Source: Bacteroidota bacterium
GTDB lineage: Bacteria; Bacteroidota; Ignavibacteria; UBA10030; UBA6906
DNA length: 50,688 nt
Assembly (NCBI GenBank): GCA_019637975.1
Contig: JAHBUR010000028.1
Coordinates: forward strand, 1-50,688
Reading direction: 5' to 3'
Under the pieces are notes generated by a model. It was not told where the DNA came from and did not search any database. It was given only the letters and a program-made list of their open reading frames with translations. The translations under genes and the position numbers were made by a program. The number at the start of each line of letters is the position of its first letter. Position 1 is the stretch's first letter. Of this stretch, positions 43,959 to 50,688 are shown piece after piece.

Positions 43959-44191
43959 ACGGGATGACTACCCTCTTGTGAACAACGCTGTGAAATTGTT
44001 ACAAATTTGGTGAAATTGTGTTGCATCTGCAAGGAGTTCTTTTGAGCGAAGTTGCTTCACCTATATTCTCATATTCAACAGGATATCGCACCGGAAAAGG
44101 CTCTGTCTTGCTAATCAGCAATTCCGTTTAGATATTGAAACTGTTTGCAATAGGATTTCAGACGAATTACTGATTACGGCAGCCCTCGACA

Positions 44192-45325
44192 ATGAATGTT
44201 CCCGTTCCCTCAATCCACCCGACCCGCGCAATCATCAACCTTGCCGCACTGCGACACAATCTTCATCGCGTCAAAACCTACGTCGGGCCAATGACGAAAA
44301 TCATGGCTGTTGTGAAATCGCATGCCTACGGCCACGGCGTGCGGACCATCTCGCATGAAGTCGTACGTGGAGGCGTGCACTATCTTGGCGTTGCTCGTGT
44401 GGAGGAAGGTTTGGAACTCCGGCAGGATGGCGTTGATACGCCGATTCTTGTCTTCGAAATAGCGCCCGAGGGACAGTGTGAATGGGCGATTTCCGCCGAC
44501 CTCGAACTAAGTATCAGCTCGCTTGAGCAGGCGCGGTGGCTTGCTTCTCTCGCTCAACGGATGGGCCAGACGCTTCGCGTTCATGCCAAAGTTGATACAG
44601 GCATGAGCCGGCTCGGGCTTTCGCACGAAGCAGCCCCGGAGTATATTGAGCAGATGGCGCGTTTGCGAAGGCTCGAGCTTGCAGGCGTGTACAGCCATTT
44701 TGCAACGGCAGAGGACGATGATCAGAGTTTTGCCCTCCGGCAATTGCATTGCTTCAATCGTGTACTTGAAGAACTCGACCGGCGCCGCATTACGGTTCCG
44801 CTGCGGCACATGGCAAACAGCGCTGCAACTATTACGCTGCCCGATTCTCATTTTGATATGGTCAGACCGGGGATTATGCTCTACGGATACGGCCCAACGA
44901 AAGAACTGGCATCCGAGGCTCAGTTGAAGCCCGTCATGTCGTTGTTCTCCCGCATCACGCTGATGAAGAAAGTCCCGGCCGGAACGGCTATTTCGTACGG
45001 ACGGCGTTTTACGACACAACAAGAAACCTGGATTGCAACCGTGCCCGCGGGTTACGGTGATGGCTATTCGCGCATGCTGACCAACAAAGCCGAGGTTCTC
45101 ATCCGCGGAAAGCGCTATCCCGTTGTCGGAACAATCTGCATGGATCATTGCATGATTGATGTCGGTACTTCGGGCGAAGTCCGGCTTGGCGACGAGGTGA
45201 CCCTGTTGGGCGGAACGGGAGACGAATGGATCAGCGCGTGGTCGATTGCAGAACAACTCGGCACTATTCCTTACGAGGTAACCTGTATGGTCAGCGCCCG
45301 TGTTCCCCGCACGGTGCTTTCTTGA
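44192..45325 (+). CDS. alr: Alanine racemase
   Basis: 377 residues, PLP enzyme making D-alanine for peptidoglycan. The PLP Lys is K42 in VVKSHAYGHG; the opposite catalytic Tyr is Y269 in AISYGRRF, and GYGDGYSR and CMDHCMIDV complete the C-terminal domain. A family signature is normally AVVKANAYGHG; here S replaces AN-type spacing (VVKSHAYGHG), with H in place of N, a mild variant. No strong Shine-Dalgarno upstream. It heads a plus-strand envelope/translation run with tsaD and mltG. Confidence 0.95.
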   Translation: MNVPVPSIHPTRAIINLAALRHNLHRVKTYVGPMTKIMAVVKSHAYGHGVRTISHEVVRGGVHYLGVARVEEGLELRQDGVDTPILVFEIAPEGQCEWAISADLELSISSLEQARWLASLAQRMGQTLRVHAKVDTGMSRLGLSHEAAPEYIEQMARLRRLELAGVYSHFATAEDDDQSFALRQLHCFNRVLEELDRRRITVPLRHMANSAATITLPDSHFDMVRPGIMLYGYGPTKELASEAQLKPVMSLFSRITLMKKVPAGTAISYGRRFTTQQETWIATVPAGYGDGYSRMLTNKAEVLIRGKRYPVVGTICMDHCMIDVGTSGEVRLGDEVTLLGGTGDEWISAWSIAEQLGTIPYEVTCMVSARVPRTVLS

Positions 45326-45390
45326 TACTCAGGCTCGCTTTGATTACCATAGTACGCTCCCATCAAGTAAAATCCCTGTGAGTTGAACCC

Positions 45391-46404
45391 GTGGTTGTTC
45401 TTGGAATAGAAACATCATGCGATGAAACATCGGCAGCTGTGCTTGAGAATGGTGTCGTGAAATCCAACGTCATCTCTTCGCAGTTTGTGCATGCAAAGTA
45501 CGGGGGCGTGGTTCCCGAACTCGCGTCACGTGCCCACCAACGGATGATTATTGACGTGGTGGAAGAGGCGTTGCAACGAGCCGGAATCTCGAAGGATCAA
45601 CTCTCCGGAGTTGCCGCGACGCAAGGTCCGGGGCTTGTCGGAGCGTTGTTGGTGGGGCTGAATTTCGCCAAAGCAACGGCTTACGGACTGAACATTCCCT
45701 TCGTCGGTGTCAACCATATGGAAGGGCATTTGTACTCGGTGTTTCTCGAGGGGAGGGTTCCTTCGTATCCGTTCGTCTCGCTTATTGTTTCGGGGGGGCA
45801 TTCGATGCTGGTGCATGTACGCGAGCCCTTTCAGCATGCGATTCTCGGACAGACACGCGATGATGCCGCAGGCGAAGCATTTGATAAGGTTGCGAAAATG
45901 TTAGGGCTTGGCTACCCGGGGGGACCTGTGATCGACAAACGAGCAGTGCCCGGCAATCCCTCAGCCATCAAATTTCCCCGGACGTTTCTCGAAGAAGGCT
46001 CGTTTGATTTCAGCTTCAGCGGCGTGAAGACTGCCGTCCTTTACTATTTGAAGAAGAACAATCTTCTCGACACTACAACTTCCATCAGTGCAGCGTTGAT
46101 GGCCGACATTTGCGCAAGTTTTCAGGATGCAGTTGTTGATGTGCTTGTTGGTAAAACATTGTTCGCCGCCGATGAAATGAATGTCAAAGATATAGCGATT
46201 GCAGGCGGCGTTTCGGCAAACTCACGACTGCGAAAGAGAATGTCGGAAGAATGTGAACGGAAAGGCTGTCGCCTCTTCTACCCCAAACTCGAATACTGCA
46301 TGGACAACGGCGCTATGATAGGGTATGTTGGTTGGATGAAACTTGTGCGAGGTGAGACGTCGCCGTATGAACTCTCTGCAGTCGCAAACCTGGAACTTGC
46401 CTGA
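45391..46404 (+). CDS. tsaD: tRNA N6-threonylcarbamoyladenosine transferase
   Basis: 337 residues. Transfers threonylcarbamoyl to A37 of ANN-decoding tRNAs together with TsaB/TsaE. ASKHA fold; metal ligands H109 and H113 in NHMEGHLYS, and the C-terminal Asp in YCMDNGAM. The start is GTG 45391, giving MVVLGIETSCDETSAAV, the normal N-terminus. Stop and next start overlap (TGATG), so the downstream membrane protein is translationally coupled. Confidence 0.97.
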   Translation: MVVLGIETSCDETSAAVLENGVVKSNVISSQFVHAKYGGVVPELASRAHQRMIIDVVEEALQRAGISKDQLSGVAATQGPGLVGALLVGLNFAKATAYGLNIPFVGVNHMEGHLYSVFLEGRVPSYPFVSLIVSGGHSMLVHVREPFQHAILGQTRDDAAGEAFDKVAKMLGLGYPGGPVIDKRAVPGNPSAIKFPRTFLEEGSFDFSFSGVKTAVLYYLKKNNLLDTTTSISAALMADICASFQDAVVDVLVGKTLFAADEMNVKDIAIAGGVSANSRLRKRMSEECERKGCRLFYPKLEYCMDNGAMIGYVGWMKLVRGETSPYELSAVANLELA

Positions 46405-48398
46405 TGCACGAATTCCTCGAACGCTACAAATACATCCTGCTTGCGGCGGTGGTGATAGCAGGGGCAGTCTTCTCGTATCTCTTCGGTTCGCATGCATACG
46501 AAACAAACAAGCAATCCGGTTTTCCGCTGGATGATCCGTGGATTCACCTGCAATTTGCGAAGAATCTGTACGAGTACGGCAGCTTCTCATACTACAAGAA
46601 TGAAATGGTTACCGCCGGCTCAACATCGCCGCTCTATACCATCCTTCTTGCCATCGGCTTCTTCTTCACCTCAAACGAAATGATGTTGAGCTACGTGCTC
46701 GGCGTGGGGTTTCTCGTGCTCGCCGCGTTCTTCATATTCAAAATCGTTTCAGAGCTTCATTCGAAGGACTCGTCCTCCGGCTCTATTCTGTTGGGATTAG
46801 GCGCTTCATTGTTGCTTCTGCTTGAGCCTCGCATGCAGTGGGCTGCGCTTTCAGGAATGGAGACGACGCTGTTTATGTGTGTATTGCTTGCCACTCTGTA
46901 CTTCTATCATGCGAGGCAAGCAATTGCGTTTGGCGTTGCAGCGGGATTACTGGTGTGGACGCGCCCGGAAGCGGTTATACTCTTCGCGGCCATAGCGCTT
47001 GATGTGATCTACCATTCACTGTGGGTCTTATCACGAAAAACCAAAAGGAAATCCGACAAAACTGTACCGCCATCTTCTGCCTGGCTCAAAACGCCTCTTG
47101 GTATTGCGGCGCTGTTCTCTGTTATTTATGCCGGATTCAATCTGTACCTGTCCGGTTCAGTCTTCCCCAATACATTTGCGGCCAAGCTGAAATATTATGG
47201 CGCAGGCACTTCCGCCAACTTCCCGACACACGTATTCCATTTTCTTGTTGACGGGCAGATGATGCTGATTGCGGTGTTTGCCGGAATCGGCATTGCAGTG
47301 GTGTTGTTTCGGGCTTTCAAGCGTGAGCAGCAGTCTCATCTTACCGTCCTGCTGTTTTCATTCGGGTTGTTTCTCGCATACTGGTTGAAGCTTCCTTATT
47401 TGTATCAAGAGGGGAGATATATGATGCCGCTCGTACCGTTTGTGTTGATGCTCGGCGTGTTCGGATTGCAGACTGCAACGGCAGCGAGAAAGGGGCTGTT
47501 CAAGTCGATCCGCCCCTCAAGGGTTCTCGCTTTTCATACAATATTTTTCCTGGTCATAGGAACTCAGTTTGCCAACGCGTCGTTGGAGAAACGAAACGAC
47601 TATGCCGGAATGTGTCTCTACATCAACGACCGGCAAGTACAAACGGCCAAATGGTTGCGCGACAACACGCCGGAAGATGCAATTATCGGCACGCACGATA
47701 TCGGGGCCATTGCGTACTACTCGGAACGCAAGATTGCCGATATGGTTGGACTTGTGTCGCCGGAGATGATCGAACGGATTGGCAGCCTGAACAAACTCCA
47801 CCAGTTTCTTGTCGAGAAGAATGTTTCCCATATCGCCGTGCTGCGCAACTGGTTCGAGATTGCGAATCAACAACCGCAGTTTCAGACGGACGAACGTGAT
47901 CCGGAAATCATGGAAGTATTTCTCTTCGACAGGCAACAGACTCATTTTACGCCTCAGGAAGCAAGCCGAATGATCGCCGTAGCGGGCCAATATCTGTACC
48001 AGAATCAGTTCAACGCTGCAATGGATCTCCTCGGTCGTGCGCTCTCTGTTGATCCGCGGAACTCCAAGGCACATCATTTCCTCGGCATTGCCCTTATGAT
48101 GTCGGGAAGATTCGACGAAGCAACGCGTGAATTTGACACCGCCCTGCGAATATATCCGGAGTATCTGGATGCGAGAATCGGTTTGGCGCAGGTTGCAGCC
48201 AGCCGCGGGGACTCCTCAAGCGCAATCATCCAACTTGAAACCATCATGAACGAGCATCCTGAATATCCGAAAGTCTATCAGGCGCTCGCTGACGTGTACG
48301 CAAAATTCCGTCTCGACAACGGGAAGGAGCGTCTGTACGTTCAGCGCTATCAGGAGCTTATGAATTCGAAGCAGAAATCAACCGGAGGGGGAAAGTAG
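46404..48398 (+). CDS. Polytopic glycosyltransferase-like protein with C-terminal TPRs
   Basis: 664 residues. N-terminal ~380 residues hold about ten transmembrane helices with a loop DDPWIHLQFAKNLYEYG after the first helix, where GT-C (GT39/ArnT-type) enzymes have their catalytic DD or DE acid. A periplasmic domain with HDIGAIAYYSERKI follows. The last ~150 residues are three TPR units (QYLYQNQFNAAMDLLGRAL, AHHFLGIALMMSGRFDEATR, DARIGLAQVAASRGDSSSAI). It is predicted to move sugar from a lipid carrier to lipid, glycan or protein outside the membrane. Coupled to tsaD; mltG follows. Confidence 0.78.
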   Translation: MHEFLERYKYILLAAVVIAGAVFSYLFGSHAYETNKQSGFPLDDPWIHLQFAKNLYEYGSFSYYKNEMVTAGSTSPLYTILLAIGFFFTSNEMMLSYVLGVGFLVLAAFFIFKIVSELHSKDSSSGSILLGLGASLLLLLEPRMQWAALSGMETTLFMCVLLATLYFYHARQAIAFGVAAGLLVWTRPEAVILFAAIALDVIYHSLWVLSRKTKRKSDKTVPPSSAWLKTPLGIAALFSVIYAGFNLYLSGSVFPNTFAAKLKYYGAGTSANFPTHVFHFLVDGQMMLIAVFAGIGIAVVLFRAFKREQQSHLTVLLFSFGLFLAYWLKLPYLYQEGRYMMPLVPFVLMLGVFGLQTATAARKGLFKSIRPSRVLAFHTIFFLVIGTQFANASLEKRNDYAGMCLYINDRQVQTAKWLRDNTPEDAIIGTHDIGAIAYYSERKIADMVGLVSPEMIERIGSLNKLHQFLVEKNVSHIAVLRNWFEIANQQPQFQTDERDPEIMEVFLFDRQQTHFTPQEASRMIAVAGQYLYQNQFNAAMDLLGRALSVDPRNSKAHHFLGIALMMSGRFDEATREFDTALRIYPEYLDARIGLAQVAASRGDSSSAIIQLETIMNEHPEYPKVYQALADVYAKFRLDNGKERLYVQRYQELMNSKQKSTGGGK

Positions 48399-48401
48399 TT
48401 C

Positions 48402-49433
48402 GTGTCAAAGATCGTCAAGATTGTTGCAGCCTTCGTTGCTGTGCTTGTTCTTGCTGCTGCCGCACATCTGTACAATATCTTCTACGGTGAAAACACGTTT
48501 GCCGGACTTGAAAAGAGAAACATGTACGTGATGAAAGGGCAGACGTGGGACCAGGTTGTTGATTCGTTGGAATCCCAAGGTATCATACGCAACAGGGAAT
48601 GGTTCGATTTTGTCGTCAGAGTCTTGAACAAGGGGAAGCAGACGCATGTCGGCAAGTACGAGTTTACAAGCGGGATGTCGAATGTTGAACTGTACAACGC
48701 GATGCGGACGGGAAGCGGCATTGTTCCGATATCAGTCACGCTGCGGGAAGGCCGCCGCGCAATTGTGTTTGCCCGGGCGTTTCACAGGATGTTGGGGTCT
48801 GACACCGTTCGCTTCATGAACCTTGTGCAGGATGCGGCGTTTGCGCGTTCCCTTGGTGTCGATGCAAGTACGCTCGAAGGCTACCTCTCGCCAAATACGT
48901 ATCGCTTCAACTGGCAGGCTGATGAAGAGGATATCATCAAGCGACTTGTACAGCAGACGCTCAGCGTGTTCAATGACTCTCTTCTTGAGCGATCTCGCGA
49001 ACTCAGAATGTCTGTTCACCAGGTTCTTACGCTTGCATCAATCATCGAGGGGGAGGCATTTCTTGACGAAGAGCGGGCCACGATATCCGGCGTCTATCAC
49101 AACAGGCTGCGCAAAGGGATGAAACTTGAGGCAGATCCAACGATTCAGTTCATTATTCCGGACGGGCCGCGTCGATTGTTGTACAGGGATTTGCAAGTGA
49201 GAAATCCTTACAACACATACCTGAACTACGGATTGCCCCCCGGACCAATCAGCAATCCACGAAGGGCTTCCATTGTTGCCGCCTTGTTTCCTGAGAGTCA
49301 TGACTATCTTTTTTTTGTGTCCAACGGACGAGGCGGACATTGGTTTGCTAAAAATTATGCGGACCATTTGAGTTATGTGAGGAGGTTCAGAAGGGAGAGG
49401 GCCGAGCAGTTGCGTAATCAGCAATCGGGATAA
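48402..49433 (+). CDS. mltG: Endolytic peptidoglycan transglycosylase MltG
   Basis: 343 residues. Cuts nascent glycan strands at the inner membrane and so sets chain length. One N-terminal transmembrane helix (IVKIVAAFVAVLVLAAAAHL), a LysM-like subdomain (about 40-100, YVMKGQTWDQVVDSLESQGI), then the YceG domain with catalytic Glu in ASIIEGEA (212-219). YHNRLRKGMKLEADPTIQF and YNTYLNYGLPPGPISNP are the family signature. GTG start at 48402 with GGAGGGGG upstream. Confidence 0.96.
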   Translation: MSKIVKIVAAFVAVLVLAAAAHLYNIFYGENTFAGLEKRNMYVMKGQTWDQVVDSLESQGIIRNREWFDFVVRVLNKGKQTHVGKYEFTSGMSNVELYNAMRTGSGIVPISVTLREGRRAIVFARAFHRMLGSDTVRFMNLVQDAAFARSLGVDASTLEGYLSPNTYRFNWQADEEDIIKRLVQQTLSVFNDSLLERSRELRMSVHQVLTLASIIEGEAFLDEERATISGVYHNRLRKGMKLEADPTIQFIIPDGPRRLLYRDLQVRNPYNTYLNYGLPPGPISNPRRASIVAALFPESHDYLFFVSNGRGGHWFAKNYADHLSYVRRFRRERAEQLRNQQSG

Positions 49434-49438
49434 AAAAG

Positions 49439-49513
49439 GGGTGTTCCGGCAATCACTCTCACGTCACCACCCACCATCAACGACGTCTCCACATCACCGA
49501 TTCCGGAACACCC
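49439..49513. terminator. Long-loop inverted repeat downstream of mltG
   Basis: GGGTGTTCCGG(C)AATC at about 49440 pairs with GATTCCGGAACACCC at about 49499-49513 across a loop of about 43 bases. No T-run follows on the plus strand, so it may be a weak terminator or an mRNA end hairpin. Confidence 0.45.
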
Positions 49514-49597
49514 AAATGCAACTTGAAATTGCTATATTTCAGATGTCTCAACAACTATAACCCCATCCGTTCTGAAAGAGTTCCGCCAACAAGAAGA

Positions 49598-50688
49598 ATG
49601 GTCAAAAAATTTCTCTTCTCCATTGTTTTCGTATCCTTGGCGATATTGTTGGCTTGCTGCGCAGGACAAGTTCCTCCTGGTGGAGGGCCGCCGGATACAA
49701 CCCCGCCGACTGTTATGTTCACCGATCCCGACACGAACTCTGTCAATGTTCAAACAAACAGAATAGTTCTCGAATTCAGCGAATATGTTGACCGGCGTTC
49801 GGTAGAGGAATCGATTTTCATATCACCCTATCTCGGTCAGCTTGAATTTGATTGGAGCGGGAGAGAGGTTGAGATATCTTTCACGGAACAACTGAAACGT
49901 AATACAACCTACGTCGTGAATCTCGGAACTGACATCGTCGATATTCGGGCTCGCAACCGCATGGAAGGAGGATTTACTCTCGCTTTTTCAACAGGTGAGA
50001 CGATCGATCAAGGCATGATACAAGGGAGAGTATTCGATGATAAGCCGGAAGGCATCATGATGTTCGCCTACGCGCTCGGAGATATTGATCCCGACACACT
50101 TGATCCGAGCACAACGAAACCGGATTATATCATGCAGACAGGAACGAACGGGCGCTTCACCTTCTCGAACATCCGCTTTGATGCATACCGGGTTTTTGCG
50201 GTTAGGGACGAGTATCGAAATCTCATCTACGACAAACAAATCGATCAGTTTGGAGTGACAACGGGCGATGTAACGCTGAATGATACCAACCCGCGTGCGT
50301 CGGATCTCTGGTTCCGGCTTTCGGCGGAAGACACGGCCAAGCCGTTTCTGACGCGTGTTGTTCCTCAGACACAAACCCTTTTACAGGTTCGATTCAGCGA
50401 ACCGTTGGATACCGCCTCGTTTACCCGATCAACAATGATATTGCAGGATACGCTGACGTTGCAGCCGGTGGATATCCTCCTACGGTCACTCGACCGTTCC
50501 GATTCAACCACGGCGTTGGTGATTACGTCCGTGCCGCTCGACAGCGGGCGTGCATACCGACTGTCCGTCAGGAACGTGAAAGACAGGGTAGGTAATGAGA
50601 TTGATACGGTGAATGCGAGCTTTGATTTTCTCGGCGTGAGCACGCCGGATACGCTTGCACCGCATTTGCAGGTTGTCGGGCTGCGTGA
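49598..50688 (+). CDS. Ig-like (Big_5) domain lipoprotein, 3' end outside window
   Basis: At least 363 codons, open to the right edge. The signal peptide MVKKFLFSIVFVSLAILLAC ends in a lipobox (LLAC, lipid on C20). A Gly/Pro spacer (GQVPPGGGPPDTTPPTV) leads into an SbsA-type Big_5 domain (about 40-130, VNVQTNRIVLEFSEYVDRRS...TYVVNLGTDIVDIRARN), a beta-rich carboxypeptidase-regulatory-like part (MIQGRVFDDKPEG...TGTNGRFTFSNI) and the start of a second Big_5 domain (LLQVRFSEPLDTASF). Such proteins are common cell-surface lipoproteins in Bacteroidota. Role unknown. Confidence 0.88.
   Translation, partial: MVKKFLFSIVFVSLAILLACCAGQVPPGGGPPDTTPPTVMFTDPDTNSVNVQTNRIVLEFSEYVDRRSVEESIFISPYLGQLEFDWSGREVEISFTEQLKRNTTYVVNLGTDIVDIRARNRMEGGFTLAFSTGETIDQGMIQGRVFDDKPEGIMMFAYALGDIDPDTLDPSTTKPDYIMQTGTNGRFTFSNIRFDAYRVFAVRDEYRNLIYDKQIDQFGVTTGDVTLNDTNPRASDLWFRLSAEDTAKPFLTRVVPQTQTLLQVRFSEPLDTASFTRSTMILQDTLTLQPVDILLRSLDRSDSTTALVITSVPLDSGRAYRLSVRNVKDRVGNEIDTVNASFDFLGVSTPDTLAPHLQVVGLR

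Overview
The window looks like a chromosomal piece of a bacterium of the Bacteroidota/Ignavibacteriota/Chlorobi (FCB) group. Evidence: a secreted beta-propeller protein ending in a type IX secretion (Por) sorting domain with the NYPNPFNPSTTIEF signature, a Bacteroidota-type II-C Cas9, an M64 peptidase, many small lipoproteins, and Ig-like (Big_5) lipoproteins. No rRNA is present, so the assignment below group level is inference. Housekeeping genes sit at both ends; the middle (about 23-37 kb) is accessory.

Layout. 1-3.3 kb, minus strand: alaS (runs off the left edge), a DUF5615/DUF433 toxin-antitoxin pair, clpS. 3.4-9 kb, plus strand: aconitase with a 66-residue Lys/Arg-rich tail, bacilliredoxin, tRNA-Asp with its own promoter and terminator, FKBP isomerase, an outer-membrane beta-barrel protein, M64 peptidase. 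9-11.4 kb: a lipoprotein/coiled-coil pair and a single-domain response regulator. 11.8-23.1 kb, minus strand: two copies of a module in which a ~1000-residue receiver plus PEP-synthase-type ATP-grasp protein lies next to a glutamate dehydrogenase, separated by the type IX-secreted propeller protein. 23.4-25.7 kb: two secreted proteins.

25.8-34.9 kb is the most unusual part. A REP-associated (Y1) transposase is flanked by three copies of a composite palindromic repeat. Next comes a cas9 with all catalytic residues intact, whose last ~205 codons differ from any Cas9 C-terminus known to me and have much higher GC. A divergent tracrRNA with anti-repeat, nexus, UUCG hairpin and terminator lies directly upstream of cas9. 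There is no CRISPR array and no cas1, cas2 or csn2. Beyond the tracrRNA lie ~2 kb of palindrome-rich DNA holding three diverged copies of a ~270-bp nested hairpin element whose stems show compensatory changes. Then follow a small orphan protein and a decayed fragment of a glutamate dehydrogenase gene.

34.9-43.9 kb: a secreted protein, a third intact glutamate dehydrogenase, a sulfurtransferase operon, a lipoprotein, a PAP2-type membrane phosphatase, and a six-gene minus-strand operon led by inorganic pyrophosphatase. 44.2-50.7 kb, plus strand: alanine racemase, tsaD, a membrane glycosyltransferase-like protein with TPRs, mltG, and the start of an Ig-like lipoprotein, a cell-envelope cluster.

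The best candidate for something undescribed is the orphan chimeric Cas9-tracrRNA locus embedded in REP-like DNA. The structured repeat family, the histone-H1-like aconitase tail and the duplicated ATP-grasp/GDH module are next.
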